From positions 372,001 through 436,000 of the forward strand of contig BSBN01000252.1 of assembly GCA_027924645.1 (NCBI GenBank): a stretch of 64,000 nucleotides of DNA, in the 5' to 3' direction. Source of the stretch: Cunninghamia lanceolata. Taxonomy: Eukaryota > Streptophyta > Pinopsida > Cupressales > Cupressaceae. Both the position numbers and the translations under genes were made by a program. The stretch's first letter is position 1, and each line of letters opens with the position of its first letter. Below are positions 1-11,363 of this stretch, piece by piece. The notes under the pieces are model-generated. The model ran no database searches, was not told the DNA's origin, and was given only the letters and a program-made list of their open reading frames with translations.

Positions 1-346
1 CTTATCTAGTTTTCATTTTTTATAGTAATATATTATACATATATTATATAGACTCCTCCATACACAGATATTACATTTAATTATATATAGTTCCCTTTTA
101 ATGTATTTATTTTGTAATTAGTTTTATTAGTCTTTTATGTGTTTGCTCTCTTGATTTTTGACTCTTTTTTCTTATTTTTTTCTCTTTCTTTCCCTTAGTT
201 TTCTCTCTCTCTCCTAGCTACTTTAAGCCTCTCTAAGTCTGGTCTCCTTACCTTAGACTGTCATTGTAAACCGCACCCAACCCTTCTGTATCCTTTTAAG
301 AAACTCTCTCTGCAATTTCAATTCAGTCACTCTCCTTCCTTTCTTC

Positions 347-387
347 CTGATGATGGATCACAGAGTGTGATCCGAAACGTTGAGGTA
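347..387 (+). ncRNA. Hammerhead-ribozyme-like hairpin (degenerate or variant)
   Basis: The hammerhead core box CTGATGA (347-353) is followed by one unpaired T, a perfect 8-bp stem (355-362 with 366-373, loop GAG) and then GAAAC (374-378). This is the order of the conserved core: CUGANGA, stem II, GAAA. A possible very short stem III closes at 384-387 (GGTA). I cannot build a convincing stem I from the flanks, and the extra T before stem II is non-canonical, so cleavage activity is doubtful. Hammerhead motifs are known in Penelope-like elements and in plant retrozymes, so this may mark the end of such an element. No reverse transcriptase trace lies nearby. Confidence 0.4.
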
Positions 388-459
388 AAAAAAGCAACAC
401 ACAGGTTTACCAGAAGCACTACAACTATCAATATGGACTGTGGAAATATCATGAATACT

Positions 460-1240
460 ATAATAATGGACAAGTTTAAAACTTTCAGCTCCAAAATCTA
501 AGAAGCTGGTGGTCTCATGATTTTTTTTAGAATGAATACTAATGTACAGTTAAATCTACAACTATATAGCAAAATCTAAAATATTACTGGTGGGGATTTA
601 AAAAATTATAGATAAATGACATATGGTAGTAAATTTTAGGAAGCCGGTGGGAGAAACTTTCCACCCTTCCCCAAAGACAGCCCCTTAGGCTGTGGTTCCA
701 TGGAGAAGGGCTTCCTAAAATATCTCAGCAAATGCTGCTAAGAAAATTTAGGAGTTCTCATAAGTAGGTGATCCCATGGATTTTGTAATAATGGGTAAGC
801 TTAAAACTTTAAGCTCCAAAATTTCATGAAGCTAGTGGTCTCAGGATTGTTTTTTAGCAATAAGGAATGTTAAATCTATAATTAAATCCTAAAAAATAAG
901 ATGAATGACATTCCCAAAAAAAAATTAGGAGAGGAAACTTTTAGCACCACCCCAAAGGTACCTACATAAAATCTAAAATCTAAAAAGTAGGGGCTCCTAT
1001 TTTATTGCACAAGATTCTAATGTACCATGTAGCATAATTTTCTTCCCATGGGAAGCCCTACTCCACAAAAATAGTTCCTATAGCAACTCCATAGGACCCT
1101 TAGTTAAAATTTAAAATGGAAAAAGTAGGGGCTCCTATTTTCTTGCACAAGAATCTAATTAGCATAATTTTCTTCTTCTCATGGTACCCCTACTCCACAA
1201 AAATAGTTCATGAGCGGCTTCATGAGACCCTTTCCTTAAA
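460..1240. repeat. Diverged short direct repeats in non-coding DNA
   Basis: Two pairs of imperfect direct repeats are visible. A segment of about 60 bp at 475-535 recurs at 795-855 (both contain AAAACTTT.AGCTCCAAAAT and end near GGTCTCA). A segment of about 115 bp at 978-1092 recurs at 1110-1232 (both contain AGTAGGGGCTCCTATTTT and CTACTCCACAAAAATAGTT). No reading frame fits; the 106-codon open frame at 1116-1436 lies partly inside the repeat and shows no protein-like composition. The family is unknown; a decayed non-autonomous DNA transposon is possible. Confidence 0.45.
633..721. repeat. 13-bp perfect inverted repeat (MITE-like foldback)
   Basis: ATTTTAGGAAGCC at 633-645 is the exact reverse complement of GGCTTCCTAAAAT at 709-721, enclosing 63 bp. 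It lies within the repeat-rich block, so it could be the ends of a tiny foldback element or of a MITE relic. I found no convincing target-site duplication. Confidence 0.5.
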
Positions 1241-1440
1241 GGTGTTAATTGAATGGTTAATAAGCATAAATATTTATAATTTTATTGGCAAGTATTCCAC
1301 ATTTTTTAAGTTTTTGGGTCACGAGCCATTTGTGTTATGTTTGTATGATATGACTATATATATTTGTGCTTGTCAAGTATTCAATGACACTATAATAACC
1401 ACTCTATTATATAAAAATAAAATGTTAATAAATTAATATT

Positions 1441-2752
1441 ATTGTGAAAAAGGAAGAAATTTTATTTTTTTATTTTTTAATAAATTTCATCAAAATTATT
1501 TCACATCAATTATATTCGATCAATGAATAATACAATAAGGCTAGGCAACTAGCTCTGAAATACATTAAGGACTTAGTCCTTTAAATTCAACATGGCCTTA
1601 TAGGTTCTTTATAAGATTATCACATAATACAACATCACCAATACATTTACATTTATTGTTACAAGATCATATTTCTTGAAGCCATACTCGAAAACTGCAA
1701 AGGAGTGAGTGAGAGAGACAGAGACAGAGCATCATCAAAGTGATATCCACCCCACCACAAAGCATTAAGCTTCCTCGTGCTACTTCACTAGAGAAGCTCG
1801 ACCCATCAGGAAGGATCTAGCAATATGTGGCCACATGCGTGAAGGAATTTGGTGCACTATGTGAATCATTGACAATCTAGCATACTTATATGCTCATGCA
1901 ACATATACTTAATGCACATGTCCATTGATAAACATATTATGGGAGAGAATATAAATCAAGCAAAGTAATACACTTATGATTGATTTCAAGCTATGGCCAT
2001 AGCATCTTTTTCATAGGCAGAACAACATACATTCTCTGAGTTCCCATAAATGACATACATCCATACTCTTCTCTTAGGTAATGAACAAAAATGTATTAAA
2101 TACACTAGATCTCAACAGATAATTTTTAAATAGATCTATAAAATCCTGCTATATATAAACAACGACAATCAAATGCCTACAACTTAAGAATGTCATATCA
2201 TCTTACCATGATGTCTTAACATTCAACATGATAGATAAATTATCTAGAGGATAAATCCATAACTAACATTCGGTCCTTTAAATGTAATTTAAATATATAA
2301 ATTCCCAAGGTAATAATATTTACTGAATAATCCATCAAGGATGCTAATCCACATTACAAACTCAATTCCCTAAATCCATTCAATACTAGGTGATATAGGG
2401 AACAAAGGTGTTACTACCTCATCACGACATAGTTAGGACTAGATTTAACTTTACAGTTATAAAGCAAAATCATAAACCCGCACAAACAAGTAATGGCAAT
2501 CAATGCCTCAAGTAGTATGGAGAAACAACTATCGATGCAACAATTATTGTCCTTATCACATAATAATACCTTGACATTTAATCTATGATCACTATCACAA
2601 TCTATAATTGCCATCATACAATAACTGACAAGTAATATAGATACACTTCCAACCCTGGTCAATGGTAGAGGAGATCTTAACAAATACCATAAATAATATT
2701 TACAACTCCTACCTCACAATGAGTTATAATAACTAGCATACTCATATCATAT
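1441..2752. other. AT-rich non-coding DNA, no recognisable feature
   Basis: This is the target DNA to the left of element A. I found no convincing reading frame, RNA gene or structured repeat. The 89-codon minus-strand frame at 2414-2683 has no recognisable domain. Confidence 0.5.
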
Positions 2753-3879
2753 TGTATACACCTAAAATGGCTCAAGATCAATTAAATAAATATTTTAATA
2801 TTTATTTTATTCATATTTCTCTATCAATAAATAAATATCCTAATTTATTTATTTGGTTCACATTCATCATATTCTTCTAACAATTAATCATTCTCAAATT
2901 CCTCTAATGTCATCACTAATTAAATAATCCTAAATTATTTATTTATTTCCTCTAAGACAAAGTCCTATGTCTAAAAATCCACATCACCTCATCCTTGTCA
3001 TCCTCCACATCATTGGACACCTCATCATGTTGCTCCAATAATTAAATATTCTTAATATTTAATTAGTCATTTATCCTCTCAAACATGTGCCCTATATCTT
3101 TTCAACCATCAAACATGGTCAAAGACACTTGTCTTCCAAATCCTATATTCCTTCTCACATTCCAACAACCAAGGACTCCTTCCTCCTTGTTCTTCTCATG
3201 GTCTTCCACCTTTGTTTCAATGGTCCTTGTGAGCATCATGACATGTGGCTTATGGTTCCACGTATTCCCCCACCTTGTCATTGTAGTGGGAACATCTTCC
3301 GCCTTTATCTCCCTCATCCCAACCAATTTGATCTTGACCGTACATGTGACAAGAATTATTCTCCACCGTGGATCTTTTGACACTTGGATTGGACCTCTCC
3401 TTGGCCTATAAGAGGAAGCTCCTCACCTCCATTTTAACAATCACAAGAGCTATAGTACGTACATGCTGCAGAAATTCCATCAAGCAATCAAGCGTGCCTT
3501 TGGCCCCCCATTTGCATTAGTTTCAAAATCTCATTTAGCTACATATCATTATCCATATCATGGCAATATCAAAATCATTATCTTTATCTTAGTTGCATTG
3601 TAGGTTTTCTCACATTGCATTTTCATCCACAAAATCCATTCATCTCATTGTCATCTTGGAAAGCAAAGAAGTACAATTCTAAGAGCAAATATCATTATCA
3701 ACAAGATCATTGAGAAGATAGGAGACAATGGAACACACGAGATAAATCAGTTTCCAAGGTATAATTTGTGTTTTCTGCATTTTTCTTAGTTTCATTGATG
3801 TATTGAATTTGAGTAGGAATTCTAGAGTATTTGTGGCATCTTATTAGGTTCTTACAGTAGTTTCAAATTATCAATCACA
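2753..3879 (+). repeat. Element A 5' LTR
   Basis: The LTR begins TGTATACACC and ends AATCACA (1127 bp), directly before the primer-binding site. The boundary comes from the TG...CA ends and the position of the primer site, because no 3' LTR is available for comparison. Overlapping open frames on both strands at 3085-3411 lie inside the LTR and are chance. A tetranucleotide-rich AAATATTTTAATATTT stretch follows the left end. Confidence 0.7.
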
Positions 3880-3882
3880 TTT

Positions 3883-3900
3883 TGGCGCCCACCATGGGGC
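3883..3900 (+). promoter_or_regulatory. Primer-binding site of element A, complementary to tRNA-Lys
   Basis: TGGCGCCCACCATGGGGC starts three bases after the LTR. It is complementary to the 3' end, including CCA, of plant cytosolic tRNA-Lys as I recall it, with one mismatch (A for G at position 12). It would prime minus-strand DNA synthesis. Confidence 0.7.
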
Positions 3901-4009
3901 CTTGCCCCATTTTTAACTTCCAAATTTGAGTTTTTGGTGTACTTACAGTCATAACAGGTCATTTCTGTGCATTCAAGTTCTAGTTATGCACACCTGTGAA
4001 GAAAATTGC

Positions 4010-4190
4010 AGTCTTATGCATATGATCATTCCTATGGCGCATATGACAAATTCTGTTGTGCATCCATTCTTCCTACGCATTTAATTCACCTTGCTGTGCA
4101 TATGATACATTCTACACACATTTGTCTTTTTGCGCATATAACCCATTTTGTTGTGCATCTATTGTCTATTTCCGCGCATTTGAAATTAGT
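4010..4190 (+). repeat. TGCGCATA-type short repeats in leader, cluster 1
   Basis: The words TGCGCATA, TGTGCATA and TGTGCATC recur about every 25-30 bases, separated by pyrimidine-rich spacers (ATTCTGTTG, ATTTTGTTG). A matching cluster lies at 5655-5840. Any open frame through it is a by-product of the repeat. Confidence 0.6.
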
Positions 4191-4382
4191 CAGTTTTAGT
4201 ATAAGTCTTTTGATAATTGTTGATGCTAACTATTGTTGCAGATATCATCGATCATCAAAGAAGTGTATTCAGACTACTAACAATTGGTTTTGCAGGTTTA
4301 GGACTTGGTTTAGACATCATTTACTCATACTTTGTTAATCTAGTGGCACCTAGATTAAAATAGGAAGAGTAATCATACCATT

Positions 4383-4760
4383 TTGCATTACAATCTTGCG
4401 TTCAATCATAACCTAGTTTTTAATTAGGAGGAGTAACTCTATCTTGCATACAATCTTCATCTAGTCTAAATTAGGAGGTTAATTGAACAACTTTTGCATA
4501 CAATCTTCATCTAGTCTAAATTAGGAGGTTAATTGGACAACTTTTACATACTATCTTGCATACAATCTTCATCTAGTCTAAATTAGGAGGTTAATTGGAC
4601 AACTTTTGCATACAATCATCACATAGTCTAAATTAGGTGGTTAATTGGACAATTCTTGCATACAATCCAAATGTAGCATAAATAGGGGGAAGTAATTTCA
4701 TCTTGCATACAATCATAACATAGTTTAAGTTGGAGGCTAAAATTGACTATCTTTTGCTCT
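4383..4760 (+). repeat. Tandem repeat, units of about 50-65 bp, in element A leader
   Basis: About six to seven imperfect copies of a unit containing TTGCATACAATCTTCATC, TAGTCTAAATTAGGAGG and TTAATTGGACAACTTT follow one another. Three central copies are nearly identical and the outer ones are more diverged. Leader tandem repeats are common in Tat/Ogre elements; their role is not established. Confidence 0.75.
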
Positions 4761-5600
4761 TTTATGTTATCATGCAAATATTGTAGTTTGTGTTGTTAGA
4801 TTAGTCACACTTTGCTTAATCTAGGCAGTCAATAAACAAGTGTTTGTTGTTCTTGCAAAGGTGATAGGCATATGCTCTCCCCTTGCAATATCTTGGGTGA
4901 TCAAAAAGCCAGACTCATCTCCCCTTTTCTTGTTTACCTTTAGAAAGTCCTGCTCTTGGATTGCGATTCATCCAAGAGGGACGAGCTTAAGCAGAGCTTT
5001 CCTTTCACCCACTTTATAAATGGGATAAGGAGAAATCCAAGTCCTAACCAACGTCAGCCTTGCCTTTCAGTGCCAAATTGAAAAGAGGTGTACTAGCACT
5101 TTGTGGAAATGATTTTCGCATTATGTGAAGTATTTGAAACTCTTAGTAGGATTGGTCGAAGCTTTTAGTAGCTTGTCGCATGCTCGCAAGGTGCTGGTCC
5201 CTCAAAGTTACTAAGAACCATTGTTTTAGAGACCAAAATCCCTTTACTTGTTGACGCAGGAGGTCGAACCTCTGAAGCTGCCCAACGTTTTCACTAATGA
5301 TGTGTAGAGACAAAATTTCCTCTTTTGGGAAATAAAAATTGGTATGCTCGAGAAGTGTGTGCCATGTAAGGAGGAGCCAGTGCTACCAAGTTTCTAGTTG
5401 TTTGCCTTGATTTAAGTGGCTAGAGAAATCCAAATTAGGATTCAACAAGTAGTATCCTTTCTCACCTAGGATTGTACATGTATTTAAATTTGTGTTAAGC
5501 AATAAATGTCACAAACAAACATCAAATTGCACTGCTTATGTTTTCTTGCCTAAAAATAGACAAATCATCAACAAAAACATTTAGGTTGCATAGAAAAACA
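4761..5600 (+). other. Element A leader, non-coding, no protein signal
   Basis: GC-richer leader sequence between the two repeat clusters. I find no reading frame with protein-like composition, so the extra 5' ORF described for some Tat/Ogre elements is not supported here. Confidence 0.5.
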
Positions 5601-5654
5601 TGCCTAGAACAAGCAAAATTGATCAAACACTGCCAATACATAGAGCTACGTATT

Positions 5655-5840
5655 TAAAACTTTATGCTGCGCATTTGACATTTCTTTCTGCGCATACAAA
5701 TCTTGTTGTGCATCTGACACCTTTTGTTGTGCATACACATTCTGTTGTGCATATAAACAATAGAGTTGCGCATACAGAACTGCGCATATAATCAATAGAG
5801 TTGCGCATACATTCTTTGTTTCTATGCATATAAACCTGCA
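5655..5840 (+). repeat. TGCGCATA-type short repeats in leader, cluster 2
   Basis: A second cluster of the words seen at 4010-4190: TGCGCATA, TGTGCATC and TGCGCATAT, about eight copies, with AATAGAGT spacers repeated twice. Open frames on both strands across it are artefacts of the repeat. The region from 5841 to 6372 is ordinary leader up to the gag start. Confidence 0.6.
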
Positions 5841-6372
5841 CATCCACAACAATGACCTATTCCCGAGGTGTTGAGAAAAAAACAAAATCATTTTTGGATA
5901 CCCATTTCTACTTAGATTATACTTGAGAAGTCATCTGGACCATACAGATTCATCCTATACCAATTTTCAAACATTTCACTTGCATCCCATATATAGCCTT
6001 TCCAAAATCAAACAAAAACAAGTTTTCCCAAAGGTGCTATTAAGATCTTCCTATTTCAAACAAACAAACTAGTTCGTTTCCCTATCAAGATCAATCATCC
6101 TCTATTTAGAAACTACACTAAACATCTTGACAAGGTTAGTCTACATCAATAGTGATTTCAATCATCCCTATTTGACTTGCTTTGGATCAACACTTTGATA
6201 GCTATACACCATAGCTCAAGACTATTGTTTGAACAAGGAATCAAAACACCACTTTTAGAAAATCTTATCATCAACACATTCAATCCAATCTTTCACCTCA
6301 AACTATATCTCATCACAAACATCACTTACATCCACAAGTTTCTCATCCAACTCCATTCACATCAAACTTTGC

Positions 6373-8065
6373 ATGGTTGAAACTAGATCTCAAGCCAAAA
6401 GAAGAAAAGAAATGGATCACATAAACAATAGTGAACACTCTTCTAGTGATGGAGAGGAAGAAATCCACCAAGAAGAACTTGATAAATACCTACAAGATCC
6501 AAAGTTCCGAAAATTGATGGATAAGGTTGTATCAATGGACCCTCACAAATACTTCCTCTTACTAGCACAACAAGGAGCTAAACTACCTGTTGATTTTGAC
6601 ATTTCAAAATTGAGAGAAACAACCTCATCAAATGAAACAGAAGCCTCCAAGAATGAAAAAGAAGCTCCCAAAAATGAAAAGGCTAAGGATATGTCAAACC
6701 CTCTAGATTCACTCACACAACAAATCCAAGCCTTACAACAACAATTTGTGGACCTACAAATGGGAACTTCCACAAAACATTACTCATTAGAGGATATATC
6801 TCCATATCCTTTTGACAAAAGCTTGGTCATGGTACCTTTCTCTTCAAGATTTGAAATCCCTAAATTTGACAAATATATGGGGAAAGTTGATCCACATGAC
6901 CACATTAGAGAATTCAGCGCTGCATGCTTAGAAATCGCCTATAATGAGACATATCTTGTGTGACTCTTCCCATGCAACCTAGGAGGTCAAGCTATGGAGT
7001 GGTTCTCCTATCTACCTCCCGAAGTCTGAACATTCAATGAACTAGTGGACAAGTTTGTCACTCATTTCTCCTACAACATTGAACATGAGATTTCAATGTT
7101 AGATCTATGCAATAACAAACAAAAGAAATGAGAATCTTTTGCCACTTTGTTACAACGGTGGAGACAACTTGCTATAAATGTCCTTATCATATTCCTGAAA
7201 AGCAAATGATTGAAATGTTTGTCCATAACTTGAACACCTAATTAAGCTATCAAATCCAAATCCAATGTCCTACTTATTTTAGTAAGGTCATTGAAATGGG
7301 ATTACTTATTGAGAAAGCTTTGATAACAAAAGGACAAATAAAAATCTATAAGGATAACCCTAGTTCAAGCAACAACATGGATAAATTAAGTTTTCAGACT
7401 AAGAACAAGAATATTGTAAACAATGGAGTTGTAGATGCAAACGTGTGACACCAAAACAACCTATTCTAAATCTCTCAAGTCCACACAACAATACTACTCC
7501 AAACAAACCTCCAAACAATGAGTCACGACCAACAAACTTCCCTCCTCGCAGAAAATTTACACCATTAGGGGAATCAATTGAATCAGCCCTAAGGAAGCTC
7601 ATAGCAAACAACCTCATAATGCTTCCTACGATAAGAGAATATGAACCCAAGTTCCACCCCTCTTGGTGGAAAGATTTTGACTTTTGTGAATTCCATAGAA
7701 GCAAAGATCATAAAACCAACGATTGCCAACGACTGAAAAACACCATCCAAGACTTGATAGATCACAAAGATATATCAATTGATGGACATGCATCCAATGA
7801 CGACCATATGGCATTCAAGGATCTGCTCCCTAACTATGAAAAGGGAGGTCCCTCTAAGCAAAACAATAACGGTGGTAACAATGCCAATTACATGAATGTA
7901 TCATATGAATACACCGTTAACCACATCTCTGAAAGTGATTCACATGCAAATGTGATTACAATAAATAACAATCTTGATTCTAATGTAACCACTCATTGTG
8001 GAAAGATTACTCTCCAAGGGCTCCACCTAAACCATCTTCCGTATCCAATCAGTATAATGTCCTAG
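6373..8065 (+). pseudogene. Element A gag (capsid/nucleocapsid) pseudogene
   Basis: Gag forms the virus-like particle and binds element RNA. The frame opens at ATG 6373 with a charged N-terminus (METRSQAKRRKEMD) and runs 196 codons to a TGA at 6961. It then continues in the same family pattern (Q-A-M-E-W-F, then T-F-N-E-L-V-D-K-F) through several more stops to about 7440. A second block at 7445-8065, in another frame, holds a zinc-knuckle-like C-x2-H-x4-H-x4-C (residues CEFHRSKDHKTNDC) followed by RLKNTIQDLID, typical of Tat nucleocapsids. At least one frameshift and about six stops break it. Confidence 0.8.
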
Positions 8066-9160
8066 GCCAACTCCAAAAGACACCGGCACATATATCTATT
8101 TTGGAGCTTTTGCGCCTTTCATCATCCCATAAGGCTATCCTAGAAAAAGCTCTATTGGAAACCATCGTGCCAACAAATCTAGCCCAAGAGAAATTCCAAG
8201 CCATGGTAGGACATCTTACTACCCCTCACTTCCTATCTTTTACCAAAAAAGATGACATGTCCATTACTCAATCTCACAATGCATCCCTTCACATCGAAGC
8301 CCTCATTCATAAACATAGAATAAAACGGGTCCTTATAGAGTGAGGGGCAGGTTTAAATATATGCACACTAAAATTAATCCTTGCATTGGGGTTCTCTAAG
8401 AATGTTGTTGAACCAAAGAAGAAGATCACAATCAAGGCCTATGATGAGGAAGAAAGAACATCTAAAGGCACTATTGTTTTTCCAATAAGAGTTGGACTAG
8501 TAGAGAAAGACATGGTTTGCCAAGTCCTCGACATGGAACTAGCCTACAATATCCTTCTTGGCCGACCTTGGATACATGAGATGAAGGCCGTACCATCCAC
8601 CTATCATCAATGTATAAAGTTTCCCTACAATGGCCAAGAGATTACTATCCAAGGTGATCTCAATCCATTCCAATATTGCAACACCATCAAACCAAAACCT
8701 GAAGTTGTCATACCTACCAACTGTGCAAGCTCATCCTCTACATCCCTTGCTGACCCAAGTTCCATACCTTCTACATCCAAAACCGCCAAACTAAAAGTCA
8801 AGCTCAAAGATAAAGGGATAGGAGAGTATCACATTGAACAAACCTTTTGTCTTGCAAAACTACCCCTATCACCCAAGTCTTATGGAAAACCATCTATGGA
8901 TAAACCACAATCATTAAAAACTCCTAATGGTCCTTTTATCAAATGGGGTACTCTATCAGATGAAAGCGATTCTTCAATGGCTATACAAAGATGAAGATAA
9001 TGAATCTAAGACACAAGATCAACAACCTCAACTACAAACTGATCAATATGGTCCAAGTTTTTCTATCTTGCAGAGAATGGGATATGATGGTCATAGTCCC
9101 ATAGGCTTGAGAAAAGAAGGTATCATAGAACCCATACAACCTTCTTCCTTATTAGCTTGA
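7996..9160 (+). pseudogene. Element A aspartic protease with C-terminal G-patch, pseudogene
   Basis: The retropepsin-type protease would cut the Gag-Pol polyprotein. The N-terminal part is at 7996-8343. The catalytic motif, expected as D-G/S-G-A, reads V-L-I-E-stop-G-A-G at 8329-8352: the Asp position is Glu and the next codon is TGA, so the active site is destroyed. The C-terminal half continues at 8386-8994 with NILLGRPWIHEMKAVPS, the usual flap-distal signature. In a different frame a G-patch follows (about 9045-9140; G-P-S-F-S-I-L-Q-R-M-G-Y then G-L-R-K-E-G-I-I-E-P-I). G-patch domains bind RNA and occur downstream of protease in some retroelements. Confidence 0.75.
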
Positions 9161-10060
9161 GACACTACAGGGCTAGGATACAAAAGAAAAGACAAAGAAA
9201 AGGTTACCACCAATCTGGTTGAGCAAATTCACAAATTACAAGAAGGAAGTGAGATAGACTCTAATGAATGGGAATGGGATAGTCGTTCTGAGCTATCTTG
9301 TGAAGATAAAAGTATTGATGTGGTTCAAACATATAGCTCAACAAATACATACCATGAGGGTCAAAGCTCAAGGTCTAGACTGCTAGAGTTTGATTCACAA
9401 AATACAGAGAGTGAGTCCCAAGAGGAAGGTCAGATGTCACACTTACTAGATACTGTTGAGGAGAGTACTATTTTAGACCTTGTAAATACCCCCACAAACC
9501 TAGACAACTCCTCCATCCTAACCACCATTACCCTTGAGTCAGACCAACCCGATGATCCTCTTCTATTAGTAAATCCCAAACTTATAGATTGGGAATTGCA
9601 AGAGGTCCCCGAACTAGATACCTTTCAAAATGATGATGCTATCATTGACTATCTAGAATTGAGGGATCATCTACCTTTAGGGGAGCATAAATTTGGCTTC
9701 ACTATAGAACTCAATGACAAGGCTTATTTTGGAGAGAGTGCAAAGCCTTTTAGTCACAAAAATGTAAAATTAAAAATTAGATCTAATGGTGAAAACCACT
9801 CTGCGATAGTGTTAGATCATGAAAAAAGTAAAAAAATAAAGGAGGAATCCGATGGTGAAAACCTCTTTGAGGTGCTAAAGGATGAAAGGCTTGACACTCT
9901 CCCCAACCTTACACATCAGGAGAGATCATCAATTTTGATAGACCTAGCAGGACCTATCAGCATCGACACAGAAGACAATCCAAAGATAATCCATCTAGAA
10001 GAATCTTTATCTGAGCAAGAAAGACCAGAATTCATCCAATTCTTCAAACAGAGATAGAGT
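9161..10060 (+). pseudogene. Element A acidic linker between protease and reverse transcriptase
   Basis: A 245-codon open frame (9320-10057), rich in Asp, Glu and Ser, lies in the same frame as the following reverse transcriptase. It ends with LSEQERPEFIQFFKQR, which resembles the helix usually found just before RT in this family. Two stops (10055 and 10070) separate it from RT. It has no recognised domain and probably served as a spacer in the polyprotein. Confidence 0.55.
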
Positions 10061-10860
10061 AATTGTGCCTAGTCCTATGTAGATATGTCTGGACTTGATC
10101 CAGATCTCATAATGCATCATTTACCACTAGCTCCAGGAGCTAAACTAGTAAAACAAAAGCTAAGGAAGATGGACCCGCATATAGCGTTGTTAGTGAAAGA
10201 AGAATTGGAGAAACTATTGGATGTTGGGTTTATCAGACCAATTGACTATCCAAAATGGATTTCCAATATAGTTCCTGTCTCAAAACAGGATGGAAGGGTC
10301 AGACTTTGCAATGATTTTAGGGATTTGAATAAATCTTGCCCCAAGGATGACTTTCATTTGCCTAATATCGACATCATTGTGGATCTTACAGCGGGGCATA
10401 CTATGCTATATCTCATGGATGGGTTTTTTGGCTATAATCAGATCAAAATAGCACCAAAAGACCAACACAAGACCACTTTTACATGTCCATGGGGTACATA
10501 TTGCTGGTGTGTGATGCCATTTGGACTGAAAAATGCAGGAGCAACATACCAAAGAGCAATGACATGATATGATGCACACCATTATGGAAGATTATGTGGA
10601 TGATATTCTAGCCAAATAACTCACAAGAGAAGGGCACTTGCAAGTATTAGATAAAATATTTTAGAGACTGGATCATTTCAACATTCACTTGAATCCAAAG
10701 AAGTGTGTGTTCAGAGCCACATCTAACAAACTTTTATGATATATAGTTTCAGCCAAAGGAATTGAGGTGGATCCGGCCAAAGTGAAAGAAATAATGGACA
10801 TGCCACCACCTAGAAATATCAACCAACTAAGTTCATTGTAAGGAAAATTACAATCTATAT
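10061..10860 (+). pseudogene. Element A reverse transcriptase pseudogene
   Basis: RT copies element RNA into DNA. The open block 10085-10567 holds GLDPDLIMHHLPL, then K-L-R-K-M, G-F-I-R-P-I-D-Y-P-K-W, the F-R-D-L-N-K motif, L-M-D-G-F-F-G-Y-N-Q-I (first catalytic Asp present) and M-P-F-G-L-K-N-A-G-A-T-Y-Q-R-A-M. A frameshift just before 10567 moves the Y-V-D-D active site into another frame, where it is intact (10593-10604). The thumb follows with stops at 10618 and beyond. This is the Tat-type RT signature. Confidence 0.85.
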
Positions 10861-10879
10861 GTCGGTTTATCTCACAATT

Positions 10880-11363
10880 GGCCGACAAATCTCATCCTTT
10901 CACTCATGTCTTGCACAATAACATTCCTTTCAGATGGGATGAGATGTGTAAGCAAGCCTTTCAACTCCTGAAAGAGTATCTAATAAACCCACCTATCTTG
11001 ATGCCACCAATCTAAGGAAAACCACTTTTACTTTATATTTCAGCTACACCAACAACTCTAGGAGCTCTACTGGCATAGCATGACTATGAAGGAAAGGAAT
11101 GGGCTATTTACTACATCAGTCAGACATTGGTAAGCTATGAGCTACAATACATGCCTATTGAACGGGCATGCCTTGCCGTAGTCTTTGCATCCCAAAAATT
11201 AGGACATTACATGCTCACACATTCAATCAAGTTGGTAGCAAAGATAGATCCATTGAAGTATTTGCTCAGTAAAGCTACTCTGACATGAAGACTATCAAAG
11301 TTGGTAATGATTCTCAGCAAGTTTGACATTGAATATGTGGACAGAAGAGCAATAAAAGGCTAA
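10880..11363 (+). pseudogene. Element A native (Ty3-type) RNase H pseudogene
   Basis: This domain degrades RNA in the RNA/DNA hybrid. Readable blocks are FRWDEMCKQAFQLLKEYL, then L-L-L-Y-I-S-A-T with a decayed first catalytic position, EWAIYYISQTLVSYELQYMP, E-R-A-C-L-A-V-V-F-A-S-Q-K-L-G-H-Y and LSKFDIEYVDRRAIKG. Stops occur at about 11013, 11078, 11286 and 11361. The domain order RT, RNase H, second RNase H is that of Tat elements. Confidence 0.75.

Noticed and set aside
1116..1436. 106-codon open frame
   Set aside because: Lies across a diverged direct repeat, AT-rich, no domain and no conserved composition; treated as chance.
3085..3411. Overlapping open frames on both strands
   Set aside because: Inside the element A 5' LTR; three frames open at once reflects base composition, not coding.
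5600..5891. Three Cys- or His-rich open frames in the leader
   Set aside because: All are read-throughs of the TGCGCATA repeat cluster.
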